A DNA stretch of 64,000 bases. It comes from Vacuolonema iberomarrocanum LEGE 07170 (lineage in GTDB: Bacteria > Cyanobacteriota > Cyanobacteriia > Elainellales > Elainellaceae). Below are positions 18,552 through 28,076 of this stretch, piece by piece (within the stretch, counting starts at the first letter, position 1; each line of letters begins with the position of its first letter). The notes beneath the pieces were generated by a model, which made no database searches, was not told the origin of the DNA, and saw nothing but the letters and a program-made list of their open reading frames with translations. A program made the translations under genes and the position numbers. Where the stretch lies: NCBI GenBank assembly GCA_015207365.1, contig JADEXA010000014.1:57423-121422 (forward strand), given 5' to 3'.

Positions 18552-20036
18552 CTAGGTATTTGTTCGAGAATTTTGTGAAAATTGCCGCTGGTTGAGGGTT
18601 TGGGCGAGGTGATAAAGCTCCGTCCGATTCAGCTTGCCCTGGGTATTGCGAGGCAGTTGAGTGCACGCCAGCCAACGCTTTGGGCGCTTGTAGTGGCTGA
18701 GCGTGGCTGCCAATCGGTCTGCAATATCAGTCCCAGCAAGATTGGGGGAATTGGGGACATAGAGAGCCGTGACACATTCGCCCCAATGGCGATCGCCCAT
18801 CCCAAGCACCGCCACATCCCGCACTAATCCCGTTGCCCAGATAGCGCTTTCCACCTCTGCCGGAAACACGTTTTCACCCCCCGTTATGATTTTGTCGCTG
18901 GCCCGTCCCAGCACATGCAGCTTTCCGGACTGATCCAAGTATCCAATGTCATCGGTGAGGAACGGGCGATCGCCCCGATTCCTTCCATCCGCGCCATCTG
19001 ACCCATAACCCCAAAATAGAGATGAAGCCCGAATACCAACAACACCAGGGGGGGTGGATGATTGAGCGGCGGTTGATGCCACGACGGATGATTCAGCTGT
19101 GGGCATCAGCGTCACCTGCGCATGGGGCAGCACCGTATACCCCGATCGCCCCGCCAGAAAATCCTGGGGATATTGGGTGGCAATCTGGGCGGCTGTTTCG
19201 GTCATGCCGTAGGTGGGAGCCAGGGGCAATCTCAGCGCTCTGCCCTGCTTCAGCAAGTCGCCCCAAGCAGGCGCACCTCCCAGCAAAATGGCACGAAACT
19301 GCTGGAGCCAGGGAATGGTCGCCGGATTTTGCATCAGGCGATGCAGTTGAGTCGGCACTAGGGAAAGAAACCAACCCGTCATATCGTGATCGGGAAATTG
19401 TCCCTGCTCCAAGTCTTTGAAGTTCGGCAGAGCAAGCAAGCTGCCAGTGTGGAGCGTGCGCATAACCTGCATCAAGCCGCTGACATGGAACAGGGGTAAC
19501 ACACAACAGGAATGCAAGCGATCGCCCCCAAAAAACTGATGAAACCCTTGCACAGAAGCTATTAATGTTTCCCAGGTATGAACAGCAAACCGGAGATGGC
19601 CAGAGGAACCACCCGTGGGAATAAGGATCGTTGGATGTTGACGATTGGATGTTGGATGTTGAGCAATCGTTTTGGGTGGATTGGATGTTTCGGGTTGATT
19701 GGATAAAGGTTGATTGGATAAAGATAGAGGCTCGGTTGATAGCGGTGGCTGCCCCCAGATGAGCGTTGGGGTCGTGAGGGCGAGCGCCTGTTGCCACTCC
19801 CGTTGTTCCCAGCGGGGGTTGCCCAAAATCAGGTGATGTCCAGCAGCGAGAGCGCTCAACAAACCCGCCAAAAAATCTACAGGGTCAGGCTCCACCAGAA
19901 AAATGTGCTGGAGGCTATCCATCTCCGCGAGTTGCGCAGCGCGGGCATGGAATGCAGCGTGGAAGCGATCGCGCGATACACCCACCAACCAGTCGCGGGT
20001 CAGGCTGTCTTGGATGAGGGCGTTAGGCGTTGCCAT
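18552..20036 (-). CDS. menE: O-succinylbenzoate--CoA ligase (AMP-forming)
   Basis: Activates o-succinylbenzoate with CoA in phylloquinone/menaquinone synthesis, the step after MenC. The 494-residue adenylate-forming enzyme has the ATP loop LIPTGGSSGHLRF (about 145-157), PTYGMTETAAQIATQYP, and a C-terminal domain with DDIGYLDQSGKLHVLGRASDKIITGGENVFPAEVE and the catalytic Lys in LPRNTQGKLNR. The segment before the ATP loop (about residues 110-142, DNA 19618-19735) is a low-complexity insert made from tandem GATTGGAT-like units. Its start overlaps the end of menC by 37 bases, implying translational coupling. Confidence 0.9.
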   Translation of the reverse strand: MATPNALIQDSLTRDWLVGVSRDRFHAAFHARAAQLAEMDSLQHIFLVEPDPVDFLAGLLSALAAGHHLILGNPRWEQREWQQALALTTPTLIWGQPPLSTEPLSLSNQPLSNQPETSNPPKTIAQHPTSNRQHPTILIPTGGSSGHLRFAVHTWETLIASVQGFHQFFGGDRLHSCCVLPLFHVSGLMQVMRTLHTGSLLALPNFKDLEQGQFPDHDMTGWFLSLVPTQLHRLMQNPATIPWLQQFRAILLGGAPAWGDLLKQGRALRLPLAPTYGMTETAAQIATQYPQDFLAGRSGYTVLPHAQVTLMPTAESSVVASTAAQSSTPPGVVGIRASSLFWGYGSDGADGRNRGDRPFLTDDIGYLDQSGKLHVLGRASDKIITGGENVFPAEVESAIWATGLVRDVAVLGMGDRHWGECVTALYVPNSPNLAGTDIADRLAATLSHYKRPKRWLACTQLPRNTQGKLNRTELYHLAQTLNQRQFSQNSRTNT

Positions 20037-21085
20037 AGGGAAGCAAAATCGGTCGTCTCAAAGCCATCGTCGGGAAACCAGTGGGCGGTGCCCAAACCGG
20101 GGGCACGCAGAGGCTGAGGCAATGCTGGCAGCAGGCTAGTTTGCAAGAAGTTCCGCGCGATCGCCGTTTCAAACACCGATGACACTACCACATCCAGGTG
20201 ATGCTGATGACATAGCGCTCGCAAGCGATAGGGCGATCCGGCGATCGCGGGCTTCACCACGAAAACACCCCGCCACCCCTGCTGATAGCAAGCGGCTAAT
20301 TGAGCTAGGTTTGCTACCGACTCGTCCAAGGCCAGAGGTGTGGGGAAGCGATCGCTCAGAGCCTGCATCGCCGTAAACGCATCGGGAGCAAGAGGTTGCT
20401 CCAGAAACTCCACCCGCTCGTCGGTTGCACAGACCTCCAACCAACGACAGGCATCCGCAACCGATAGCCCCCCATTAGCATCCAACCGGATGGTTGAGAA
20501 TTTAGGCAGCCGTGCCTGCAATTTTTGGAAAGTACACAATTCTTTACTAGCAGATTCCACCCCAATTTTCCATTTGAAGGTGTGGTTTCCCGACTCCCAG
20601 GTTGGCTGCCAGTGCTCCAGTGCGGTCTCGCCAGTGGGCAAAAGCACCGCAGACGGCGGGATTGCGGCGTCAAGAGGCGTTTGACTGGGGGGATAATGGA
20701 GGGCGCTCCAGGCGATCGCCAAGCCAAATTGGCAGGCTGGGAGGGTGTTAGGGATCAGCGCTAGTTGCTGAGAATTTAACGCCTCTCCCATGGCGGAAAG
20801 CGAGGCACAGAGGGCGATCGCCGCATCCAGAGTCTCACTACCAAACCAGGGAAGCGGGGCAATTTCTCCAAAACCGACACGCCCTTGTGCATCTTCTAGT
20901 CGCACAACTAATCCCTCTCGCTGATCCCAAACTCCATGCTTCGTTCGCAGAGGTTGCCGGAATAATCGAGCGTAGCGCCGCCATTCTAAATGCACATGAG
21001 TCCCAGTATTTTGTGATGATAAATGGATGGAATCATAAAGGGGATCAAGAAAGTTTTCAGGATGGTTTGGACGTGGAAAAGCCAT
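20000..21085 (-). CDS. menC: o-Succinylbenzoate synthase
   Basis: Dehydrates SHCHC to o-succinylbenzoate in the phylloquinone pathway; an enolase-superfamily enzyme. Signatures are the KxK lysines in HTFKWKIGVES, metal ligands in RLDANGG (Asp), EQPL (Glu) and ALDESV (Asp), and the final Lys in VVKPAI. The start is uncertain. ATG at 21085 (MAFPRP) gives about 361 residues. An in-frame GTG at 20995 (VHLEWRRYARLF) gives 332, closer to the usual ~320, because the first 30 residues match nothing typical. The stop lies 37 bases inside menE. Confidence 0.88.
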   Translation of the reverse strand: MAFPRPNHPENFLDPLYDSIHLSSQNTGTHVHLEWRRYARLFRQPLRTKHGVWDQREGLVVRLEDAQGRVGFGEIAPLPWFGSETLDAAIALCASLSAMGEALNSQQLALIPNTLPACQFGLAIAWSALHYPPSQTPLDAAIPPSAVLLPTGETALEHWQPTWESGNHTFKWKIGVESASKELCTFQKLQARLPKFSTIRLDANGGLSVADACRWLEVCATDERVEFLEQPLAPDAFTAMQALSDRFPTPLALDESVANLAQLAACYQQGWRGVFVVKPAIAGSPYRLRALCHQHHLDVVVSSVFETAIARNFLQTSLLPALPQPLRAPGLGTAHWFPDDGFETTDFASLWQRLTPSSKTA

Positions 21086-21310
21086 GGGATTGATTGCAAG
21101 AAAATTAGAGTCAGTCAAAATACCTATCGGTGTCGGCAAATCTCAATTAAACCTTAAATTAACCAAGTAGATAGAACCGAACAAAAACCCTTCCCTCCAA
21201 TGGTCGTCTCTCATCGGGTGATGCCCATTTTTGCCATTTAGGAATACTATGGAGGCGAGGGTAAGAAAGCCCTCAGACTCACTCCCCAATTTTGAAGAAT
21301 AGGAGTCTAA

Positions 21311-21400
21311 ATGATGTTAGTTCCGTTTCTCTTTTTCACTGGCTATGCTTGCGCTTGTGCTCTGTTTATCAACTATGTTGGTGCAGAACAACAAACATAA
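21311..21400 (+). CDS. Candidate 29-residue single-pass membrane peptide
   Basis: ATG at 21311 has a good Shine-Dalgarno (AGGAG) 7 bases upstream and opens a 29-codon frame whose product begins MMLVPFLFFTGYACACALF, a single hydrophobic helix with two cysteines, ending VGAEQQT. Cyanobacteria encode many such tiny subunits of photosynthetic or respiratory complexes, but it matches none of the photosystem, cytochrome b6f or NDH small subunits I know. It is isolated between menC and DUF4870. Moderate to low certainty. Confidence 0.4.
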   Translation: MMLVPFLFFTGYACACALFINYVGAEQQT

Positions 21401-21740
21401 TTTTGAGTCGAGCGCTACGTATCGAGTTTGAAGTGACTGTTTTGGTTCGATAATTGATTTCGTGAAGGTAAACATTTTCTCCCATAGGATAGGGTTGCAT
21501 CTGAACCAACCGTACGTATAGGAATCGCACTCCAGGACATAGAAGATAATGATTGTCTTGATCGATTGCGACTGACAGTATTCTGGAGAGTCTATCTATA
21601 GCTAGAGTAAAGGGCTAAGAGCAAACGCCCCATCGCCCTTTGCTCGATGCACTCCCTCAACATAGGAGGTTTTTGGTAGGTTTTGCGGTTGAAGATAGTA
21701 GGCACCAAAAACCATAGATTTTAAGTTGGTAGACTCTACT

Positions 21741-21775
21741 AAAAATCCTCTGCTCAGGCTGAGCAGAGGATTTTT
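21741..21775. terminator. Bidirectional intrinsic terminator
   Basis: Arms 21741-21757 and 21759-21775 are perfect complements (AATCCTCTGCTCAG stem), flanked by an A-run on the left and a T-run on the right. It can therefore stop the minus-strand DUF4870 gene and any plus-strand transcript from the mini-ORF. Confidence 0.8.
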
Positions 21776-21840
21776 TCATATCATTTTTAAAGCCGAGAGC
21801 GAGACTATCTCGCAAATAGGGCTGGTTAGGATGAAACACC

Positions 21841-22185
21841 CTACAGAAGGTGCACCGTCAGAGGATAGCGATGAGGGCGATCAACGTCTGTCAAACATTT
21901 ATAAATCATCCAGATAGGAGGGATGAAATTGTAGGCGACCCAAAGCGGCAAGAGAAGAAAGCCCACCAGCAACCAGACTAGAATCGAAACCACAATTCCC
22001 CAAAACCAAACATTGATGTGGAAATTGATGGCTTCTTTCGCATTTGCTTTGACAACAGGGTCATCCGAAATGAAAAGCAATGCAATAGGAATACCTACCG
22101 AAAGAACAAGGGCACTGAAAAAGATTGACCCATGGGAAAGGGCAGACAAAAGTTTGCGCTTGTCAGGATCGTGTCTGGTTTGCAT
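21841..22185 (-). CDS. DUF4870 domain membrane protein
   Basis: A 114-residue protein starting at ATG 22185 (MQTRHDPDKRKLLSALSHGS); the longer open frame to 22395 has no family-like sequence and is not used. The hallmark LSALSHGSIF and NAKEAINFHINVW motifs of DUF4870/YbaN-Tic20-like proteins are present, with three or four hydrophobic helices (about 18-40, 57-95). These inner-membrane proteins have no established function. A terminator follows 66 bases after the stop. Confidence 0.78.
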   Translation of the reverse strand: MQTRHDPDKRKLLSALSHGSIFFSALVLSVGIPIALLFISDDPVVKANAKEAINFHINVWFWGIVVSILVWLLVGFLLLPLWVAYNFIPPIWMIYKCLTDVDRPHRYPLTVHLL

Positions 22186-22469
22186 TCTTAAGGCCTTTGC
22201 TGAGGAATTGTTCTTGTCACATATTAGCCTTTCTACCCTGTCGTACCAAGGACAGTTAACCGTACTCTGACTCCCCTGCACTATTGTATTGCCGGGCAAC
22301 CCAGGTATCTTCGAGAAGAGAAAAACGCTCAGAAGACACATTAAAAATGGGTCGCAAATACCCGTCAATGAAGCTGCATGATAGAACTTACCCAAAATTC
22401 CCCGAAATTATAGAGAAATAGAAGGGGTTGCGATTGTGGTTGCAGATGTAGAGAAGGTTTGTGGAGCTT

Positions 22470-23360
22470 ATGCGATATCTCTCAATTCATCCCTGGTTTT
22501 GCCGGAATATTGGCGATCGCCTATCCCTTTGCCTATCGAGCCTTTTGAGCGTCGTCTTGGTCGCCAACCTAGCAACCTGCCAAGCGCCAGCACCGCCCAC
22601 CCTCCAGATCAACGACAGCATTCATCTACTCTTGGGCAATCCCAGCGATGCCGTTCCTACCCCCGACACTCCAGACAACTACCTGATTGTGCGCCCCCAG
22701 TATGCCATGTCCTACAGCCGCGAGCGGGCCACGGCGAACTGGGTGGCATGGCAACTGAACGAGTCGTGGTTGGGGCAACGCAGCCGCCCTCCCTTTACTC
22801 CCGATCCCTTTTTGCCAACCGGCTGGTATCAGGTAGACACCAATGACTACACGGGCAGTGGATTTAACCGGGGACACCTGGTTCCTGCCGCCGATCGCAA
22901 TCGTCGCCGCGAAGATAGCGAATCAGTCTTTTATATGTCGAATATCATTCCCCAGTCTCCCGACAACAACCAGGGGCCATGGGCTGATCTGGAAGTTTAT
23001 AGCCGGGACCTCGTCGAATTGGGCAATGAGCTATACATTATCGCGGGAACAGCAGGCGTTGGCGGCGAAGGTGAGCGAGGACAGCGCGACACCATTGGGC
23101 GAGGGCGCATCACCGTACCGGAGTTTGTCTGGAAAATTGCGGTCATCGTCGATCGCCCCATCCAATCTTTGGAAGAGGTGACCGCCAGCGATCAGGTCAT
23201 CGCTGTCCTCATGCCCAATGTCCAGGGAATTCGGCAGCAAGACTGGCGCGAGTTTCTGCAAACCGTTGACCAAATTGAAGACATTACAGGCTACGACTTT
23301 ATGACCGAGCTACCGGATGACTTGGAAGCAGAATTAGAATCCAAGATCTATGACCTTTAA
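22470..23360 (+). CDS. Secreted DNA/RNA non-specific endonuclease (NUC1 family)
   Basis: Metal-dependent beta-beta-alpha-Me nuclease that cleaves DNA and RNA outside the cytoplasm. ATG at 22470 is chosen because GGAG lies 3 bases upstream; an in-frame GTG lies at 22461. The N-terminus has a hydrophobic export signal ending LVANLATC, a fair lipobox, so it may be a lipoprotein. The active-site motif appears as GFNRGHLVPAADR (His is residue 136 from this start), slightly changed from the classic DRGH. The metal Asn lies in MSNIIPQSPDNNQGPW. The remaining fold is complete. Likely role: nutrient scavenging or defence against free nucleic acid (inference). Confidence 0.86.
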   Translation: MRYLSIHPWFCRNIGDRLSLCLSSLLSVVLVANLATCQAPAPPTLQINDSIHLLLGNPSDAVPTPDTPDNYLIVRPQYAMSYSRERATANWVAWQLNESWLGQRSRPPFTPDPFLPTGWYQVDTNDYTGSGFNRGHLVPAADRNRRREDSESVFYMSNIIPQSPDNNQGPWADLEVYSRDLVELGNELYIIAGTAGVGGEGERGQRDTIGRGRITVPEFVWKIAVIVDRPIQSLEEVTASDQVIAVLMPNVQGIRQQDWREFLQTVDQIEDITGYDFMTELPDDLEAELESKIYDL

Positions 23361-23460
23361 TATCCAATCCGGTTGATGGGGTTGCACACCGCTATAAGGA
23401 TAATTTTTTCTGAGAAGAGGCGCAGTACGCCTCTTCTCAGAAAAAATTATCCCCTCAATA
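23361..23460. repeat. Composite palindromic element
   Basis: A half outer end of the ATATCAAATCCGGTT type (23361-23375, with one change) is followed by GGTTGCACACCGCTATAA, the end of the TATAGC family in reverse. Then comes a perfect hairpin with 25-bp arms at 23398-23422 and 23428-23452 (GGATAATTTTTTCTGAGAAG start). This hairpin's arm sequence is not seen elsewhere in the window. Confidence 0.7.
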
Positions 23461-23484
23461 AGCAATGCCTATTTGACGATCCTT

Positions 23485-24402
23485 TTACCAAACACGGGGC
23501 GGGCAAGCCGGGCGATCGCATAAAGCCAGGCGCGCTAGGTGCCACACCGCAACGAACCAGCGGCGGGCTTCGAGGGTGGAGAATCCTCGGTAGCGACAGA
23601 GCATCCCGCCCATCAGCTGAGTGACACCCGCATCGGCAGGGGTATCGGGAGGGGAGGTGCGGCTGTGCCATGCATCCCGAGCTTGCGCCATTAACTCCGC
23701 CGACACATCCTGCCCCACGATCGCAAAACTACCCATCACAGGACAACCTCCCAACCCATGGGGATGGTGCAGCCGCTCAGAGCCCCCCTGGATGTGCTGC
23801 GGATCGACCCACACCAAGCGACCGTTTTGCCAAATTTGGGTGCGCGATCGCCAGTTGCCACTCAAAAACTGCTCCCCTCGCGCTGTTCGTCCCAACCGCA
23901 CGAGTTCCCAGCCCATCCATAGGGCGTCCTCCGCCAGCTCCACATAGGTATCTTGACGAAACTCGGCCCCATTGAAGGCAATGACCTCCTGGGGCAACCA
24001 CTCCAGGCAGGCTCCCGCCTCCAGCCGCACCTGAAGCTGTTGGTGGGCGTCCAAGCCATTGCTGCGATAAAGCTTCCCGGCAGTCGCGCTGGTGAGCAAG
24101 GCATGGGTCTGGGGCTGCAGGTGCAGGCGAGTGGAGAGGCGATCGCCCCCCACAATGCCCCCGGCGGTATGCAGCGTCACCGTATGGCAAACCTCCCCTT
24201 CGGGATAGAACGGACGTTGCACCTTCATCGGAGACTGCACAAAACACCGCGCCAATTGGGTTTGCTGGGGCTGTCGAGTATAGGTGAGTTCCAGCGACCC
24301 ATGCCAGGGTTTGCGGTCGATTGGAGAGGCATCGGGTTGTCCACTGCTGTGGAAAGAGGAAGCAGCCAGAGGCAATGGAGCGTTGGACGAGGGTTGGGGC
24401 AC
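23485..24402 (-). CDS. ureD: Urease accessory protein UreD
   Basis: Part of the UreDFG chaperone complex that loads nickel into urease. The 305-residue product shows the family core: GSLELTYTRQ, HTAGGIVGGDRL near residue 77-88, TSATAGKLYRS and LGGCPVMGSFAIVGQD. No other urease gene is in the window; in cyanobacteria ure genes are often dispersed, and ureABC may lie upstream or elsewhere. The C-terminal end RLALCDRPACPPRVW is ordinary for the family. The N-terminal ~30 residues are low-complexity and the real start may be slightly downstream. Confidence 0.9.
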   Translation of the reverse strand: MPQPSSNAPLPLAASSFHSSGQPDASPIDRKPWHGSLELTYTRQPQQTQLARCFVQSPMKVQRPFYPEGEVCHTVTLHTAGGIVGGDRLSTRLHLQPQTHALLTSATAGKLYRSNGLDAHQQLQVRLEAGACLEWLPQEVIAFNGAEFRQDTYVELAEDALWMGWELVRLGRTARGEQFLSGNWRSRTQIWQNGRLVWVDPQHIQGGSERLHHPHGLGGCPVMGSFAIVGQDVSAELMAQARDAWHSRTSPPDTPADAGVTQLMGGMLCRYRGFSTLEARRWFVAVWHLARLALCDRPACPPRVW

Positions 24403-25317
24403 GATGACAGAAGTTACCAGTTACATGAGTTACCCGCTACAAGTTGCTGACGATCGCGATCGCGGCGTCAGACCAGGACAAAGGGCTTCCGTCCCTGCTT
24501 GCCGTCAGTCAGTGAGATCGGCCCGCGTCGCAAAGCAATGGCTGTGTAGCAGTTTTGCGCCAATTTTTAATCGAATACTCCTAGTTTCTTACGAAATATC
24601 CCTGCGAACATCCCCAGGCGAAAAAATATCGTTCACAACATATCGCAATCCTCTCTTCCAACGCTTGCAATCCATTGGGCTGGGGCAATGGATCGACTCC
24701 CTGGCGAGTGAGCAGAGTAGAGGCATGGGGCGATCGCTCCTTCTCCCTTGATGACGAGGATACAACCATTCAATTGCCGCCGAGCCCGCGAAAATCCGTA
24801 TTCCCACAGAAGCCAGCCCCCCCTGTTAGCAAGTTATTACAAGAATATGCATGGTGTGCTTTACCAAGAGCGGTCATTTTGGCTCGACTGTCTGAATCAG
24901 GGTATTCCAGACGACACAGAGCGAGAAGGCAGCATTTGCCTATCCGCTTAACGATCAATGACCGTCACGATGAAGACCCAACATAATACGCTCTGGGCCT
25001 CGGATTTCCTGAAACGTCACGTCTTTACTTTGTGGGCTGAGAGTTGTTGGGTCAGAGTTCTAAGCCAATGTTCTTAGGGGCAACTGTAATGCACAGTTAT
25101 TCGGTCGAGTGAATGCACTGACACTGTGAACCCGTTGACCCAATGACACCGAAGATAGCATCCCAAATTTACGTAAACGGCCTGGTAGACGCTGCACTGA
25201 GATTTTCCCGCTATTGATAAAAGCCAAAACGGGCTTCGCGAACCCTCACGGGCTGTTGCGGAGCCTTAGGTTTGGTGTGGGTAAGCAGCATCGGGCTATT
25301 CCCAAATATTCAGCAAA
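24403..25317. other. 915-base intergenic region, no gene recognised
   Basis: Several short overlapping frames exist but none has convincing sequence, ribosome site or conserved motif. The region is divergent between ureD and the DUF4347 gene and must contain both promoters. It may hold decayed coding DNA. Confidence 0.45.
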
Positions 25318-27978
25318 ATGGAGATGGAGTTCATGAGTAGTCTTGTTTCACAACCGACTTCGACGGTGGTGTTTGTAGATGGGGCGAGCGCCGATGCCGC
25401 CCAGCTCAGCGCCTACATGCGTCCGGGGGTGGAAGTGGTGATGCTCGATCCCTCTCAGGATGGCTTAACACAAATCACCGAAACCCTGGCAGGCTATAGC
25501 GGCCTGGACAGTGTGCAAATTTTTTCCCATGGGGCCGCAGATCAGGTGTTCTTAGGGAGCACGACTCTCGATGCAACCAGCCTGGAAATCGCAGCCAGTG
25601 AAGTGTCTCAATGGTCTAGTGCATTTGCACCAGACGGCGATTTGCTGCTGTATGGCTGTGGCATTGCGGCCGAAAGCATGGAATTCCTAGAACGGCTGAG
25701 CGAATTAACGGGGGCGGATGTAGCGGCATCCACCGACCTCACTGGACGCGGTGGAGATTGGGATTTGGAGGTGGCAACAGGGGCGATCGCCGCTTCATCC
25801 GCCCTCAGTACCGCCGGACAAGCGGCCTTCACAGGAACCCTTAACACTATCACTGTTACCAGTACGGTGAACAGTGGGGCTGGGTCGTTGCGGAGAGCCA
25901 TCAGTCAAGCCACCAGCGGAACTGTTATTCGCTTTGCCCCAGGGCTGGCCAATCAGACCATCACCTTAGACAGCCAGCTAGAGATTTCTCCCGGCAAAAA
26001 TATCACCATCGACGGCGCAGGCGCGAACAACCTGACCATCAGCGGGAATCAATCGACGCGGATCTTCTCCGTCAATTCCAACCAGGACTTCCCCACCACG
26101 TTTACGGTGAAAAATCTGTCCTTAGTGGATGGGTTTACGGATGAACGGGGCGGCGCGATTCGGGGCGAGCACCGCGCTAGCGTGGTTGTGGATAACGTCA
26201 CCTTCCTGCGCAACGTCGCTAACTCCGGAGGCGGCGCAATCTATAGCCCCTGGGAAAACAACCTGGAAGTGACAAACAGCAGCTTCCGCAACAACAAAGC
26301 GACGGCCAACAATGATGAGCGGGGCGCGGGGGCGATCGCCTTCGTCAGCCCCGGCACCTTCACCATCCGCGACTCGTCCTTCATTGGCAACGAGGGCATT
26401 AATGGCGGCGCTGTCAACAGCCTCAACGGGAAGCTCACCATCAGCGGCAGCCGCTTTATCAATAACAACACCCTCGCAGGGCGCTTTGACACCGGTGGCC
26501 CCAACGATTTTCTGCGCGGATTTGGGGGCGCACTCTACACCGATCGTGCCAGTTCCACCAGCGAATCCTCCGGCTTTATCAATATCACCGACACGATTTT
26601 TGAGGGGAACCAGGGGCGCGCCGAAGGTGGAGCTGCCTATCTCTTTACCGCAGGGAATGACAAAGTCACCCTCCGGCGCACGTTGTTCAAAGACAACTCC
26701 GTGCGCGAACTGCCGGGAGGCAACGATGGCAATGGCGGCGGCGTAGTGGTGTTGAGTAACGAGGTGAATCGCGGGCTGATCATCGACCGCAGTTCCTTCG
26801 TCAACAACAGTGCCACCAACCAGGGCGGCGGCCTCTGGATGCTGAACGCCCCGACCACCATCACCAACAGCACGTTTTCGGGCAACCAGGCCGATGGCAC
26901 CGTAGGTGAGCCCTTTGGCAAGTTGGGCGGCGCGATGGCGTTGCGGGGCGATGCCACCATTGTCAACAGCACCGTTGCCTACAACTCCGCAGGTTGGGTC
27001 GCTGGCGGTATTTTGGCGGGTGACGATAATCGGATCGTGGCCAAAAATACGATCTTTTATCGCAACACCGCAAACAATGGCGGTAATGATTGGCAAATTC
27101 AGCAGCACACAAACCGCTCCCTCAGCGATGGAGGTGGCAACTTCCAGTTTGCGCAACTGAATGAAGATGTAGCGGTCGAAAATATTCGGTTGGCGGATGT
27201 CAGGCTCGCTCCGCTCTCCACCAATGGTCACCCTTACTTGCTGAGCCATGCCTTGCTGCAAGGCAGCCCTGCCATCAATGCCGGGGTGAATGACGGCGCA
27301 CCAACCATCGACCAAAGCGGCACCCGTCGAGACGGTCGCATTGATGCTGGGGCCGAAGAGTTTGTTGTCGGGGATCCAGGTGGCCCAGATAATCCGGTGA
27401 ATCCGCCAACCAATAGCCCTGTAATGCGAGGCACACCGGGAGTCGATGTGCTGAGAGGGAGCGCGGTCAATAACCGCATCTATGGGCGAGGTGGAAACGA
27501 TCGCCTGTTTGGGCGCGGCGGCAACGATCTGATTAAAGCGGGCAGTGGCAACGATCGCCTGGTCGGTGCGGCTGGGCGCGATCGCCTCTTTGGCCAGGCG
27601 GGCAATGACAGAATCACGGGCGGCGGGGGCGTTGATCGCTTGGTTGGTAATGGCGGTCGCGATATCCTGCGGGGTGGCGGCGATCGCGACATCCTCAACG
27701 GCGGTGGCGGCAACGATCGGTTATTTGGTGATGCCGGAAATGACGTCATCTTCACTGGAGCGGGGCGCGATCGGGTTGGCATCCGCGCCAACCAAGGCTT
27801 CGATACGCTCAAAGACTATCGCGATGGGCAAGACAAGATCGACCTCATTGGCATCCGCTTTGGGCAGTTAACCCTGCAACGCCAGGGTGCCGATGTATTG
27901 GTCAAATTGGGAAACACCAACCTACTGCGCATTGAGGATGTGCGCCTCAATCAACTGAATGCCGCCGATTTTGTGTAG
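25318..27978 (+). CDS. Large surface/secreted protein: DUF4347, beta-helix (choice-of-anchor Q), RTX-like repeats
   Basis: An 886-residue protein with three parts. Residues about 17-165 are a DUF4347 domain (TVVFVDGASAD, IFSHGAADQVFLG, LLLYGCGIA). Residues about 185-660 are repetitive right-handed beta-helix sequence (FRNNKATANN, GGAIYS, SSFVNNSATNQGGGLW), ending in the choice-of-anchor Q segment SPAINAGVND...RDGRIDAGAEEF. Residues about 707-817 are calcium-binding nonapeptides of the GGNDRLFGRGG type. A typical Sec signal is absent; RTX repeats near the C-terminus fit type I secretion, though no transporter is near. Likely a cell-surface adhesin or S-layer-like protein (inference). ATG at 25318 or 25333 could be the start. 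Confidence 0.85.
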   Translation: MEMEFMSSLVSQPTSTVVFVDGASADAAQLSAYMRPGVEVVMLDPSQDGLTQITETLAGYSGLDSVQIFSHGAADQVFLGSTTLDATSLEIAASEVSQWSSAFAPDGDLLLYGCGIAAESMEFLERLSELTGADVAASTDLTGRGGDWDLEVATGAIAASSALSTAGQAAFTGTLNTITVTSTVNSGAGSLRRAISQATSGTVIRFAPGLANQTITLDSQLEISPGKNITIDGAGANNLTISGNQSTRIFSVNSNQDFPTTFTVKNLSLVDGFTDERGGAIRGEHRASVVVDNVTFLRNVANSGGGAIYSPWENNLEVTNSSFRNNKATANNDERGAGAIAFVSPGTFTIRDSSFIGNEGINGGAVNSLNGKLTISGSRFINNNTLAGRFDTGGPNDFLRGFGGALYTDRASSTSESSGFINITDTIFEGNQGRAEGGAAYLFTAGNDKVTLRRTLFKDNSVRELPGGNDGNGGGVVVLSNEVNRGLIIDRSSFVNNSATNQGGGLWMLNAPTTITNSTFSGNQADGTVGEPFGKLGGAMALRGDATIVNSTVAYNSAGWVAGGILAGDDNRIVAKNTIFYRNTANNGGNDWQIQQHTNRSLSDGGGNFQFAQLNEDVAVENIRLADVRLAPLSTNGHPYLLSHALLQGSPAINAGVNDGAPTIDQSGTRRDGRIDAGAEEFVVGDPGGPDNPVNPPTNSPVMRGTPGVDVLRGSAVNNRIYGRGGNDRLFGRGGNDLIKAGSGNDRLVGAAGRDRLFGQAGNDRITGGGGVDRLVGNGGRDILRGGGDRDILNGGGGNDRLFGDAGNDVIFTGAGRDRVGIRANQGFDTLKDYRDGQDKIDLIGIRFGQLTLQRQGADVLVKLGNTNLLRIEDVRLNQLNAADFV

Positions 27979-28017
27979 CGCTGTCGCTGCGCGATCGCCC
28001 TCAATTCATAACATCTA

Positions 28018-28076
28018 ATATCAAATCCGGTTGAAGGGCACAAATGATATTTGGCTTCTTCAACCGGATTTGATAT
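28018..28076. repeat. Short ATATCAAATCCGGTT palindrome
   Basis: ATATCAAATCCGGTTGAAG (28018-28036) pairs perfectly with 28058-28076. The inner hairpin seen in other copies is reduced to a remnant (GGCACAAATGATATTTGGCTT). It abuts the next element directly. Confidence 0.8.

Larger units (their letters stand above)
21086..21840. other. Intergenic region holding a mini-ORF and a bidirectional terminator
   Basis: The 755-base gap between menC and the DUF4870 gene contains the 29-codon membrane ORF at 21311 and the terminator at 21741. The rest (21401-21740) shows no gene. Confidence 0.5.

Noticed and set aside
21841..22395. Full 184-codon frame for the DUF4870 gene
   Set aside because: The first 70 residues are not family-like; the start was moved to ATG 22185.
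24284..24986. Frames between ureD and the DUF4347 gene
   Set aside because: Overlapping frames on both strands with no family-like sequence.
26122..27315. 397-codon minus-strand frame inside the beta-helix gene
   Set aside because: Antisense shadow of a repetitive, G+C-rich gene.
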